A stretch of 64,000 nt of DNA from Streptomyces actinomycinicus (GCF_016741775.1 NZ_JAERRK010000021.1:107480-171479); one strand, 5' to 3'. Shown: positions 33,237 to 42,597, numbered from the stretch's first letter. Made by a program: numbers and translations. The notes: a model not told the origin generated them from the sequence alone.

Positions 33237-34964
33237 TCAGCTCCGGCCCGGTCTGCGCAGGAACCGGCGCAGCCGGGTCAGCGGCCATGTGTTGACCACG
33301 TCGTCCCGGGTGAGCCAGCCGCGCTGCGCGGTGGCCACGCCGTACCGCAACTGCCCGAGGTGCGGCACGGCATGCGCGTCCGTGTTCACCGCGAACTTCA
33401 CCCCGTACGCCTTGGCCCGCAGGATGTCCTCGTCGCGCAGATCGAGCCGGTCCGGCTGGGAGTTGACCTCCAGCGCGGTGCCGGTGCGCGCACAGGCGGC
33501 GAACACCTCGTCCCAGTCCGCGTCCACACCGGGACGCCGGCCGATCAGCCGCGTCGTCGGATGCCCGATGACGTCGACGTACGGGTTCTCGCAGGCCCGC
33601 ACCAGCCGGCGGGTCATCGCCTCCCGGCTCAGGTCGAAGTGCGAGTGCAGCGAGGCCACGCACAGATCGAAACCGGCCAGGAACTCCGCCGGCCAGTCCA
33701 CCTCCCCCTCCGGGCCGATGTTCAGCTCGGTGCCGTGCAGCAACCGCATCCGCCGCCGGGTGCCGTCCAGTTCCCGCACCCGCTCCCGCTGCGCGAGGAT
33801 CTTCTCCTCCGTCATGCGCTGCATGTACAGGTCGGGCGCGTGATCGGTGACCGCGTAGTAGGCGTAGCCGCGCTCGGCGGCCGCCTCCACCATCGCCTCC
33901 AGCGACGCCAGGCCGTCCGTGAGATCGGTGTGGGTGTGCAGATCACCCCGCACGTCCCGCTCCGTCACCACCTCGGGCAGCTCGCCGCGCAGCGCCGCCT
34001 CGATCTCCCCGCGGTCCTCCCGCAGCGTCGGCGGGATCCACGGCAGACCGAGCCGCGCGTACACCTCGTCCTCGGTGCGGGAGGCGACCGACTCCCCGCT
34101 CTCGGCGTCGAACAGGCCGTACTCCGAGAGCTTCAGCCCCAGGTGCACGGCGATGGTCCGGGTACGGATGTTGTGCGCCTTGGAACCGGTGAAGTACTGC
34201 ATCGCCGCCCCCCACGACTCCGGCGGCACCACCCGCAGGTCCACCTGGAGCCCTTTGCCGGTGCGCACCGACGTCTTCTTCGTGCCCCGCGCGACGACCT
34301 CGGCGGTGACCGGCAGCTCGCACAGCGCCTCCATGAACCGCGCCGACCGCTCCGCCGCGACCAGCACGTCCAGGTCACCGACGGTCTCCCGCATCCGGCG
34401 CAGCGAACCCGCGTAGGCACAGCGCCTGCAGCCCGTCACACCGGACAGCTCGGCGACGATCTCCTCGGCGGTGTCCAGGGCCGACGGGAGCGGCACCCGG
34501 GCGCCCGCCCGCCGGAGCAGCTCGATCCCGTGCCGGATGTTCTCCTGCGTCTTCTCGCCGAAGCCCTTCAGATCGGCCAGCGCGTCCGCCTCGATCGCCG
34601 CGGCCAGCTCGTCCACCGACGAGATGTGCAGGTCCTCGTAGAGCCGCAGCGCCTTCTTCGGCCCCAGGGCCGGGATCGAGATCAGCTCCCGCACCCCGGC
34701 GGGGATCATCGCGCGCCGCTCCTCGACCACCGCCATCCTGCCCGTGCGCAGGTACTCGGCCACCTTCTCGGCGATCGACCGGCCCACGTTCGGGATCTCC
34801 CGCAGCCCCTCCGCGTCCAGCGCGGAGACGTCGGCCGGGTACCCGCCGATCGCCCGCGCCGCCTTCTCGTAGGCGCGGGCTTTGAAGGCGTCGCCCCCGG
34901 TGATCGCGACGAGATCGGCGTACTCCCGCAGGAGCGCCTCTACCTCCTCGTTGCGCCTGGCCAC
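33237..34964 (-). CDS. polX: DNA polymerase X with PHP domain (PolX), 575 aa
   Basis: Bacterial family X polymerase for gap filling in base-excision or end-joining repair. Residues 1-~150 contain tandem helix-hairpin-helix motifs (LREIPNVGRSIAEKVAEY; IPALGPKKALRLYED). The nucleotidyltransferase core is GSLRRMRETVGDLDVLV with the metal Asp pair and a third Asp in QVDLRVV. The C-terminal PHP exonuclease starts RGDLHTHTDLTDG and retains HPTTRL and NTDAHAV. GTG at 34964 has no clear Shine-Dalgarno and lies 10 bp after a 29-codon frame with a perfect one, suggesting coupled translation. Confidence 0.93.
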   Translation of the reverse strand: MARRNEEVEALLREYADLVAITGGDAFKARAYEKAARAIGGYPADVSALDAEGLREIPNVGRSIAEKVAEYLRTGRMAVVEERRAMIPAGVRELISIPALGPKKALRLYEDLHISSVDELAAAIEADALADLKGFGEKTQENIRHGIELLRRAGARVPLPSALDTAEEIVAELSGVTGCRRCAYAGSLRRMRETVGDLDVLVAAERSARFMEALCELPVTAEVVARGTKKTSVRTGKGLQVDLRVVPPESWGAAMQYFTGSKAHNIRTRTIAVHLGLKLSEYGLFDAESGESVASRTEDEVYARLGLPWIPPTLREDRGEIEAALRGELPEVVTERDVRGDLHTHTDLTDGLASLEAMVEAAAERGYAYYAVTDHAPDLYMQRMTEEKILAQRERVRELDGTRRRMRLLHGTELNIGPEGEVDWPAEFLAGFDLCVASLHSHFDLSREAMTRRLVRACENPYVDVIGHPTTRLIGRRPGVDADWDEVFAACARTGTALEVNSQPDRLDLRDEDILRAKAYGVKFAVNTDAHAVPHLGQLRYGVATAQRGWLTRDDVVNTWPLTRLRRFLRRPGRS

Positions 34965-34974
34965 GGAGACCGGT

Positions 34975-35064
34975 TCAGGCCCTCGCGCAGACCCTCTCGG
35001 CGAAGCCGGCCGGCTGCCGCTCCGTCGCGTGCGCGGAATGCCTGGTGTCTGCGGCGGTGCTCAT
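34975..35064 (-). CDS. 29-residue open frame with perfect Shine-Dalgarno, upstream of polX
   Basis: ATG at 35064 is preceded by AGGAGG at 8 bp spacing, the strongest ribosome site in this neighbourhood. The peptide begins MSTAADTRHSAHATERQPAG and ends ERVCARA. Its stop is 10 bp before the polX GTG, which lacks a good site of its own. It may be a leader that feeds ribosomes to polX or a functional small protein. Confidence 0.5.
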   Translation of the reverse strand: MSTAADTRHSAHATERQPAGFAERVCARA

Positions 35065-35176
35065 CCGTTCAACCTCCTGGAACGCACGCCCCCTCGCCCG
35101 TGCAGGGCGTCTCCCACCACCGTACGAGCGTGCCCGCCGCCCCGCGCGACGTCCCGGACCGGCACCGCCCCGAGGT

Positions 35177-36580
35177 CTAGCCGGCCGCCCGTGCGCCCGG
35201 CGCCGGCAGCGGGGGCAGGGCCGTCCCGTACAGCCAGGCCCCGAACAGTCCGTCCAGCGGCTCGTCCGCGAACCGGGCCGCATGCGCGGTGAACGTCTCC
35301 GTCGTCACCGACCCGTTCCGGTGCAGCCGCACCCAGCCGCGCACCATGCGGAAGAACGCCTCGTCGCCCAGCGCGCAGCGCACCGCGTGCACGGTCAGTC
35401 CGCCCCGCTCGTAGACCCGGTCGTCGAACATCGACTTGCGGCCCGGGTCGGCCAGTTCGAGGTCCTGCGGCAGCGTGCCCAGCAACCGGTGTGCGGCGGC
35501 GGCCAGTTGCTGCGCGCTACGGCCACCCGAGCGCTCGGACCACAGCCACTCCGCATACTTCGCGAAGCCCTCGTTCAGCCAGATGTGCCGCCAGTCGGCG
35601 ATGGTCACACAGTTGCCGAACCACTGGTGCGCCAGCTCGTGCGCCACCAGCCGCTCCGAACCCCGCGCACCGTCCACGTGGTTGGAACCGAACAGCGACA
35701 ACCCCTGCGCCTCGACGGGCACATCGAGTTCCTCCTCGGTCACCGCGACCGCGTACTCGTCGAACGGGTACGGCCCGAACAGCTCCTGGAACAGCTCCAT
35801 CATCGCGGGCTGCCGCGCGAAGTCCCGGGAGAACTCGGGGAGCAGCTGCGCCGGAATGTGCCCGTGCTGCGGAATGCCCCCGGGACCCGGGTCGCCGAGG
35901 AGCACCGTCTGGTACTTGCCGATCACCAGCCCGACGAGATAACTGGACGTGGGCGCGGACTGCTCGTACACCCAGGTGGTCGTCGAGGCCTTCGTCGTAC
36001 GGGTCAGCAGCCGCCCGCCCGCGACCACCGCGTACGCGGACGGCGTGGTCACCGAGATCTGGTACGAAGCCTTGTCGGCGGGCCGGTCGTTGCACGGATA
36101 CCAGGACGGCGCCCCCACCGGCTGGCTGGCCACCAGCGCCCCGTCCTCCAGCTCCTCCCAGCCGAGCCCGCCCCAGGGGCTGGCCACCGGCCGCGGATTG
36201 CCGGACCAGTGCACCTCGACCGTGAAGGCGGCCCCGGCCCGCACGGGCTTGGCCGGGCGGATGCGCAGCCTGCCGCCGCGGTGTGTGTAGTGCGGCTGCC
36301 GGCCGTCCACCCGCACCCGGCCGATCCGGAAGTCGGCCAGGTTGAGCTGGAACTCGGTGAGCGCCGCCCGCCCCGCGATGGCGTTGATCCGGGCGGTGCC
36401 GGCCAGCCGGTTCGGGCCCGGGCGGTAGTCCAGCGCGAGTTCGTAGCGGTGCACCCGGAAGCGGGCGTCACCGTTGTCCGGGAAGTACGAGTCCCGTCCG
36501 GCCGACTGCTGAACTGCCACTGCTGTGTCCGCTCCCTGCGCTGTGCCACCACTGCCTGCCGGCGCCCCTGCCTCACCCAC
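35177..36580 (-). CDS. M1-family zinc aminopeptidase, 467 aa
   Basis: Gluzincin metallopeptidase with HELAHQWFGN (zinc His314 and His318) and the third ligand Glu337 in LNEGFAKY, at exactly the family spacing. The exopeptidase-type motif GSNHV lies before the zinc site. At 467 residues it is the short form, without the C-terminal ERAP domain. No clear signal peptide. It follows the Pls-like synthetase by 21 bp in the same direction. Epsilon-poly-lysine producers carry zinc aminopeptidases that degrade the polymer, so a matched hydrolase is the attractive reading. A GTG at 36520 is an alternative start. Confidence 0.88.
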   Translation of the reverse strand: MGEAGAPAGSGGTAQGADTAVAVQQSAGRDSYFPDNGDARFRVHRYELALDYRPGPNRLAGTARINAIAGRAALTEFQLNLADFRIGRVRVDGRQPHYTHRGGRLRIRPAKPVRAGAAFTVEVHWSGNPRPVASPWGGLGWEELEDGALVASQPVGAPSWYPCNDRPADKASYQISVTTPSAYAVVAGGRLLTRTTKASTTTWVYEQSAPTSSYLVGLVIGKYQTVLLGDPGPGGIPQHGHIPAQLLPEFSRDFARQPAMMELFQELFGPYPFDEYAVAVTEEELDVPVEAQGLSLFGSNHVDGARGSERLVAHELAHQWFGNCVTIADWRHIWLNEGFAKYAEWLWSERSGGRSAQQLAAAAHRLLGTLPQDLELADPGRKSMFDDRVYERGGLTVHAVRCALGDEAFFRMVRGWVRLHRNGSVTTETFTAHAARFADEPLDGLFGAWLYGTALPPLPAPGARAAG

Positions 36581-36601
36581 GAGGACCCCGGTGGCCCGCG
36601 C

Positions 36602-39600
36602 TCACGGACGCCATGCCTCGATCGGGTTGCCGAGCCAGCGGGTGTCGTCCGGGACGGACTCCGCGGCCATGACGAGCGACGCGGGACCCAGGGTCGTACG
36701 GGCCCCGATCGTGCTGCCGGGCAGCACGATTCCGCCAGGACCCAGCGTGGCGCCCTCACGGAGGACCACAGTATCCGTCCGCAAGATCCGGTCATGGAAG
36801 AGGTGAGTCTGCAGGACACAGCCGCGGTTCACGGTGGCCGCGTCCCCGAGGGTCACCAGGTCCGTCTCCGGCAGCCAGTAGCTCTCCACCCAGACGCCCC
36901 TGCCGATGCGGGCACCGAGCCCGCGCAGCCACGCCGTCATCACCGGCGTCCCCGGCACCGCCCCGGCCAGCCACGGCACCGCCAGCACCTCGACGAACGT
37001 GTCCGCCAGCTCGTTGCGCCACACGAACGCACTCCACAGCGGATGCTCCCCGGCCCGGTGCCGCCCCACCAGCAGCCACTTCGCCACGACGGACACGACC
37101 CCCGCGCAGACCCCCGCCGCCACCAGCACCAGCCCCGCCAGGGCCCAGGCCCACACCCCCAGCGCACCCAGCGCCAGCACCGTCACCGCGGCCAGCGCCG
37201 CCGAGCACAGCACCGGCACGATCCGGCACAGCTCCACCAGACCACGCGCCCACAGCAGCCGGGCCGGCGGCTCGTACGTACGGCTCTGGTCCCCGCCGGC
37301 CGCACTGCGCGGCAGCTTCACCGGCGGCAGCCCCAGGTACGACGTGCCCTTCTTCGCCTTCTTCGGCGTCGCCGAGAGCACACCGACCAGGCCGCCGTCC
37401 GGCACGCTCCGCCCGGGCGCGGTCATCCCGGAGTTGCCGAGGAACGCCCGCCGCCCGATCTCCGCACGACCGATCCGGACCCAGCCGCCCCCCAGCTCGT
37501 ACGGCGCCGTCAGCGTGTCGTCCGCGAGGAACGCCCCGTCCCCGACGGTGGTCAGGCTCGGCAGCGCCAGCACCGTCGACACCTCGGCGCCCCGCCCGAT
37601 CCGCATCCCCAGCAGCCGCAGCCACACCGGCGTGACCAGACCCGCGTACAGCGGGAACAGCGTCTCCCGGGACCGGTCCATCAGCTGGGTCACGGTCCAC
37701 GCCTGCCAGCCGACCCGGCCGTGCGTCGGATGCGTGCCCTCACGCAGCCCCAGGCTGAGCACGCGCACCCCGGCCAGGATCAGCAGCGCGTACGCCAGCC
37801 CGTAGGCGAGTGTCGCCGGCACCAGCCCGAGCGCGACCCCCCGCAGCGCCTGCGCCGGCGAGCCGCCCGGTGCCACGAACACCCGGGCGACCAGCAGCGC
37901 GGCCACGCCCGCGACCAGCGGCAGGGCACCGTGCGCGAAGCCCGTCACCCCGTACATCACCCGCCAGTACGTGCCCCGCTGCGGCCGCTCCCTGGGCCAG
38001 TTGCGCTTGGCCTTGCCGAGCTTGACCGCGGGCGCGCCCGCCCAGCGCTGCCCGGTGGGCACCTGCCCGGTGACCGCCGACCCCGCCGCAACCTCGGCCC
38101 GCTTGCCGACCCGCGCGCCCGGGAACAGCACGCTGCGCGTCCCGACGACGGCGTGCGCCCCGACCTTCACCGGACCGATCTCCAGCCGGTCGCCGTCCAG
38201 CCAGTACCCGGAGAGGTCCACCTCGGACTCCACGGCCGCGCCCCGGCCCAGCTTGAGCATGCCGGTGACCGGCGGCAGCGAGTGCAGGTCCACCTCGGGC
38301 CCCACCCGGGCGCCCAGCGCCCGCGCGTACCGCTCCAGCCACGACCCGGTCAGCGCGGTGGCCCCGCTGAACTCGGCCAGCCGCTCGGCCGCCCACAGCC
38401 GCAGGTGCACGCCGCCACCGCGCGGATACCGCCCGGGCGCGACCCCGCGCAACAGCAGCCGCGCCCCGCCCGCCGCGAGCGCGATCCGCCCGGGCGGGGT
38501 GAAGAACAGCAGGGCGCCGGCCGTGAGCAGCCACCAGGGGGCGGTCGGCAGCCAGGCATGCCCGGGCAGCAGGTTCCCGGCCGCGGCCAGGACCAGCATC
38601 CAGCGCAGCCCGAGCAGCGTCACCAGCGGCAGGAGCAGCAGGAGCTGGACGACCTGGGCGCGGACCGGCACCGGGGCGACGGTGCGCCGGGCGCCGTCGT
38701 CCGGCGCCGAGGCTTCCAGCCGCCGGGCCAGCTTGCGCAGGACGGGCTGCTGGTAGATGTCGAGGACGGCGGCGCTCGGGTAGCGGGCGCGCAGCCGGGT
38801 GGTGAGCTGGGCGGCGGCCAGACTGCCGCCGCCGATCGCGAAGAAGTCGTCAAAGGCGCCGGTCACCGGGATGCCCAGCACCTCGGCCCACTGCTCGGCG
38901 AGCCAGGCCTCGGTGCCGTACAGGTCGGCCCTGGGCGTCTCCACGCCCTCCAGCGGCCACGGCAGGGCGGCCCGGTCCACCTTCCCGGAGGTCCGGGTCG
39001 GCAGCTCGGCGACCGGCGCGAGCAGCGGCACCAGCGCGGCGGGCAGCACGGCCCGCAGCTTCTCCACGGCGGCCGCCTGGTCCCAGCCGTCCTGGGTCAC
39101 CACATAACCGACGAGGAGCTGATTGCCGCTGCGGGCGGTGCGCACGGCGGCGGCGGCCCCGGCCACGCCGGGCAGCGCCTGCAGCGCGGCGTCCACCTCG
39201 CCCAGCTCGATGCGCCGGCCGCCGAGCTTGATCTGCTCGTCGGCCCGCCCCAGGAAGACCAGCCCCTCGGGCTCGGCCCGTACCAGGTCACCGCTCCGGT
39301 ACGCCCGCTCCCAGCCCAGGGACTGAAGCGGCGCGTACTTCTCCGCGTCCTTCCCTGGGTCCAGGTACCGCGCGAGACCGACCCCGCCGATCACGAGCTG
39401 CCCGCTGTCCCCCATGGCGACGGGCTCCCCGGCGTCGTCGACGACGGCGAGTTCCCAGCCGTTCAGCGGCAGACCGATCCGGACCGGCTCCTCACCCGTC
39501 ATCAGCGCCGCACAGGCCACCACGGTCGCCTCGGTCGGCCCGTAGGTGTTCCACACCTCGCGCCCCTCGGTGACCAGCCGCTGGGCCAGCTCGGGCGGGC

Positions 39601-40462
39601 AGGCCTCACCGCCGAAGATCAGCAGCCGAACGTCGTTCAGGGTCTCGGGTTCCCAGAGCGCGGCCAGTGTCGGCACGGTCGAGACCACGGTGATCTCCTG
39701 CTCGACCAGCCAGGGCCCGAGATCGGCACCGCTCCTGACCTGCGACCGGGGCACCGGCACCAGACAGGCGCCGTACCGCCAGGCCAGCCACATCTCCTCA
39801 CAGGACGCGTCGAAGGCGACGGACAGCCCCGCCATGACCCGGTCCCCGGGACCGATCGGCTCCTCGGCCAGGAACAGCGCGGCCTCGGCGTCCACGAAGG
39901 CGGCGGCGCTGCGGTGGGTGACGGCGACGCCCTTCGGCTTGCCGGTGGACCCGGAGGTGAAGATGATCCAGGCGTCGTGCTCGGCACCCGGACGGCCGGC
40001 CGGGACCGTGGAGGCGCCGTTGACGGTGATCCGGTGCCCGGCCCCGACGACGGCCCGTACGTCCGCCTCGCCGAACACCAGCTCGGCCCGCTCGTCCGGG
40101 TCCTCGGCGTCGACGGGCACGTAGGCGGCACCGGCGGCGAGAACCGCGAGGATCGCGACGTACAGGTCATTGGTCCCGGAGGGGACCCGCACCCCGACCC
40201 GGTCGCCGAGCCCGACCCCCGCGGCGGCGAGCCGCAGCCGCAGCCGGTCCACCTCCGCGGCCAGGGCACGGTAGGTGAGGCGGCGGGTACCGTCGTCCAG
40301 CGCCGGCTCGTCCGGATAGGACCGCACGGACGCGTCGAAGACGTCGACCAGGGTGCGCGGCGAGGCGGCGGGCCCCGCCGAGAAGCGCGCCCTGTCGCCG
40401 AACTGCGTGCGGATCTCTTCCTCGAGCAGGCCGAGAGCACTGCTCTCGTCTATGGCTGCCAT
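36602..40462 (-). CDS. Pls/PosA-family membrane NRPS (epsilon-poly-lysine synthetase-like), 1286 aa
   Basis: Single-module synthetase. The adenylation domain (about 50-510) has IIFTSGSTGKPKGVAVTH, FDASCEEMW, NTYGPTEAT, YRSGDLVR and TSGKVDRAALP; the thiolation domain FFAIGGGSLAAAQ has its phosphopantetheine Ser at 547. The remaining half alternates about six membrane helices with three tandem soluble domains rich in hexapeptide-like turns, as in epsilon-poly-lysine synthetase Pls (about 1319 residues) and unlike normal C/TE modules. Aligned to GrsA, the specificity residues read D-A-E-S-I-G-T-V-V, close to a lysine code as I recall it. ATG at 40462 has GAGGA 5 bp upstream. The M1 peptidase gene follows. 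Confidence 0.88.
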   Translation of the reverse strand: MAAIDESSALGLLEEEIRTQFGDRARFSAGPAASPRTLVDVFDASVRSYPDEPALDDGTRRLTYRALAAEVDRLRLRLAAAGVGLGDRVGVRVPSGTNDLYVAILAVLAAGAAYVPVDAEDPDERAELVFGEADVRAVVGAGHRITVNGASTVPAGRPGAEHDAWIIFTSGSTGKPKGVAVTHRSAAAFVDAEAALFLAEEPIGPGDRVMAGLSVAFDASCEEMWLAWRYGACLVPVPRSQVRSGADLGPWLVEQEITVVSTVPTLAALWEPETLNDVRLLIFGGEACPPELAQRLVTEGREVWNTYGPTEATVVACAALMTGEEPVRIGLPLNGWELAVVDDAGEPVAMGDSGQLVIGGVGLARYLDPGKDAEKYAPLQSLGWERAYRSGDLVRAEPEGLVFLGRADEQIKLGGRRIELGEVDAALQALPGVAGAAAAVRTARSGNQLLVGYVVTQDGWDQAAAVEKLRAVLPAALVPLLAPVAELPTRTSGKVDRAALPWPLEGVETPRADLYGTEAWLAEQWAEVLGIPVTGAFDDFFAIGGGSLAAAQLTTRLRARYPSAAVLDIYQQPVLRKLARRLEASAPDDGARRTVAPVPVRAQVVQLLLLLPLVTLLGLRWMLVLAAAGNLLPGHAWLPTAPWWLLTAGALLFFTPPGRIALAAGGARLLLRGVAPGRYPRGGGVHLRLWAAERLAEFSGATALTGSWLERYARALGARVGPEVDLHSLPPVTGMLKLGRGAAVESEVDLSGYWLDGDRLEIGPVKVGAHAVVGTRSVLFPGARVGKRAEVAAGSAVTGQVPTGQRWAGAPAVKLGKAKRNWPRERPQRGTYWRVMYGVTGFAHGALPLVAGVAALLVARVFVAPGGSPAQALRGVALGLVPATLAYGLAYALLILAGVRVLSLGLREGTHPTHGRVGWQAWTVTQLMDRSRETLFPLYAGLVTPVWLRLLGMRIGRGAEVSTVLALPSLTTVGDGAFLADDTLTAPYELGGGWVRIGRAEIGRRAFLGNSGMTAPGRSVPDGGLVGVLSATPKKAKKGTSYLGLPPVKLPRSAAGGDQSRTYEPPARLLWARGLVELCRIVPVLCSAALAAVTVLALGALGVWAWALAGLVLVAAGVCAGVVSVVAKWLLVGRHRAGEHPLWSAFVWRNELADTFVEVLAVPWLAGAVPGTPVMTAWLRGLGARIGRGVWVESYWLPETDLVTLGDAATVNRGCVLQTHLFHDRILRTDTVVLREGATLGPGGIVLPGSTIGARTTLGPASLVMAAESVPDDTRWLGNPIEAWRP

Positions 40463-40721
40463 CAGGTCCTCACGTCGGGTCCGGCCGGGTAACAAACCGG
40501 AAATCTTAGTACGACGCTAGGCTCGGCCCCTTCGTCCGACCACTCGGACGGGGCTGTTCGGATGCGCTCGGTGACCGGCCCGGGCCGCTGACCTGCCGAT
40601 CTGCACGGCGGACGAGAGATGGCCCACACGGTCGCCAAAATGCGGACATCTGGGGTCAGTTGGTGTGGCGGTCGGACGCCCCGCGCGTGCGGCGCCGGCA
40701 CGAGGGACGTGCGTCCGGCCG

Positions 40722-40791
40722 GTGCGGGAGAAGCGTTCCCGGGGGGTGGAGGAGAAGCGTTCCCGGGGGTGCGGGAGAAGCGTTCCCCTGG
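40722..40791. repeat. 24-bp tandem repeat, three copies
   Basis: Units contain GGAGAAGCGTTCCC followed by a G run (40722-40745, 40746-40769, 40770-40791). The inner GGGAACGC/GCGTTCCC makes each unit a possible small hairpin. It lies between tRNA-Leu and the Pls-like gene. Confidence 0.8.
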
Positions 40792-40804
40792 CGGGGGAAA
40801 AGCA

Positions 40805-40831
40805 GAGGGCCCCTGATGATCAGGGGCCCTC
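40805..40831. terminator. Terminator of tRNA-Leu
   Basis: GAGGGCCCCTGAT and ATCAGGGGCCCTC form a perfect 13-bp stem around a single G, immediately 3' of the minus-strand tRNA. Residual strand symmetry means it could also act in the other direction. Confidence 0.8.
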
Positions 40832-40833
40832 AC

Positions 40834-40921
40834 TGGTGTCCGAGGGGGGACTTGAACCCCCACGCCCGATAAAGGGCACTAGCACCTCAAGCTAGCGCGT
40901 CTGCCATTCCGCCACCCGGAC
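40834..40921 (-). tRNA. tRNA-Leu (anticodon GAG)
   Basis: Type II tRNA of 88 nt including an encoded CCA. The acceptor GTCCGGG pairs with CTCGGAC (one G-T pair) with discriminator A. The anticodon stem-loop is CTAGC-TTGAGGT-GCTAG, giving GAG. A long variable arm (GTGCCCTTTATCGGGCGT) and the T-arm GGGGGTTCAAGTCCCCC are present. Its 3' end faces the 30.4-40.8 kb accessory block. Confidence 0.95.
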
Positions 40922-41125
40922 AAGGTGTCTGTCGTGCGAGTTCTTCCCTTTCGGCGGGGTTTCCCTCGCGGCGACGAAGGAAACATTACCAGGCTTTCGG
41001 AGGTGGCTGATCACCCCCCGCCCCGCGTGAACGCCGCGTGACGGGCCGGCACCGGTCTTGGGCCCGGACCCGGGCCGGAGAGAGGATGAGGGCGACCACC
41101 AGCAGTGACAGCGGGAGGAAGCAGC

Positions 41126-42451
41126 GTGAGCGACACGGACACGGCCAGGGGCGTCACCGGCGAGGACGAGGTCGTGGACCTCTGCCGCGAGCTGATCCGG
41201 TTCGACACCAGCAACTACGGCGACCACTCCGGCCCGGGCGAGCGCAAGGCCGCCGAGTGGGTCGCGGAAAAGCTCGCGGAGGTCGGGCTGGAACCCCGGA
41301 TCTACGAGTCGCACCCCGGCCGCGCCTCCACGGTGGCCCGCATCGAGGGCGAGGACCCGTCCCGGCCCGCCCTGCTGATCCACGGCCACCTGGACGTCGT
41401 GCCGGCCAACGCCGGCGACTGGACCCACCACCCGTTCTCCGGCGAGATCGCCGACGGGTGCGTGTGGGGGCGTGGTGCCGTCGACATGAAGGACATGGAC
41501 GCGATGACCCTCGCGGTCGTCCGCGACCGGCTGCGCAGCGGGCGCCGGCCCCCGCGGGACATCGTGCTCGCCTTCCTCGCCGACGAGGAGGCGGGCGGCA
41601 CCTACGGCGCCCGGCACCTGGTCGACAACCACCCCGAGCTGTTCGAGGGTGTCACCGAGGCGATCAGCGAGGTCGGCGGTTTCTCGTTCACCGTGAACGA
41701 GCAGCGGCGGCTCTACTTGATCCAGACGGCCGAGAAGGGCATGCACTGGATGAAGCTCACCGTGGCCGGCACCGCCGGGCACGGGTCGATGATCCACCGC
41801 GACAACGCCATCACCGAGCTGTCGGAGGCCGTCGCCCGGGTCGGCCGGCACACGTTCCCGGTACGGGTCACCAAGACCACCCGGGCCTTCCTCGACGAGC
41901 TGGGCGACGCGCTCGGTACCGAGCTGGACCCGGAGGACATGGAGGCCACCATCGCCAAGCTCGGCGGCATCGCCAAGCTGATCGGCGCCAGTCTGCGGAA
42001 CACCGCCAACCCAACCCAGCTGGCCTCCGGGTACAAGGTCAACGTGATCCCGGGCGAGGCCACCGCCCACCTCGACGGACGGTTCCTGCCGGGTCACGAG
42101 GAGGAGTTCCTGAGCGACCTCGACCGGCTGCTCGGACCGCGCGTCCGCCGCGAGGACGTGCACACCGACAAGGCCGTCGAGACCAGCTTCGACGGCGCCC
42201 TGGTGGAGGCCATGCAGTCCGCGCTGCTCGCCGAGGACCCCGCCGCCAAGGCGATCCCCTACATGCTCTCCGCCGGTACGGACGCCAAGTCCTTCGACGA
42301 CCTCGGCATCCGCGGTTTCGGCTTCGTCCCGCTGAAGCTGCCGCCGGAGCTGGACTTCGCCGGCATGTTCCACGGCGTGGACGAGCGGGTGCCGGTGGAC
42401 GGGCTGAAGTTCGGTGTGCGGGTCCTCGACCGGTTCATCGACGCGTCGTGA
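41126..42451 (+). CDS. M20-family zinc peptidase/dipeptidase, 441 aa
   Basis: Co-catalytic zinc fold of the ArgE/DapE/CPG2 type. Ligands are in LIHGHLDVVPA, WGRGAVDMKDMD and FLADEEAGG, and the dimerisation domain begins after AGTAGHGSM. A cytoplasmic peptidase or deacylase is expected; the substrate is not evident. GTG at 41126 has GGGAGGAAG about 5 bp upstream. It stands alone between tRNA-Leu and chpH. Confidence 0.92.
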   Translation: MSDTDTARGVTGEDEVVDLCRELIRFDTSNYGDHSGPGERKAAEWVAEKLAEVGLEPRIYESHPGRASTVARIEGEDPSRPALLIHGHLDVVPANAGDWTHHPFSGEIADGCVWGRGAVDMKDMDAMTLAVVRDRLRSGRRPPRDIVLAFLADEEAGGTYGARHLVDNHPELFEGVTEAISEVGGFSFTVNEQRRLYLIQTAEKGMHWMKLTVAGTAGHGSMIHRDNAITELSEAVARVGRHTFPVRVTKTTRAFLDELGDALGTELDPEDMEATIAKLGGIAKLIGASLRNTANPTQLASGYKVNVIPGEATAHLDGRFLPGHEEEFLSDLDRLLGPRVRREDVHTDKAVETSFDGALVEAMQSALLAEDPAAKAIPYMLSAGTDAKSFDDLGIRGFGFVPLKLPPELDFAGMFHGVDERVPVDGLKFGVRVLDRFIDAS

Positions 42452-42597
42452 TGCTCTGCCCTCAGGTAATCGGGCAGCCGTGCGAGGCCGACTGAGAAGG
42501 GTGAATGCGACGATCGGTTCGTAGCTTCATCAGCCCCTCCTCGTTACAGGTGATGTGATCCCGAACCTTGGGGTCGCATTGCCAATGAGGAGGAAGA

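Larger units (their letters stand above)
40463..40833. other. 371-bp gap upstream of the Pls-like gene
   Basis: Holds the promoter region of the Pls-like gene, a 24-bp tandem repeat (40722-40791) and the terminator of tRNA-Leu (40805-40831). Small frames through it are repeat-driven and not convincing as genes. Confidence 0.6.
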
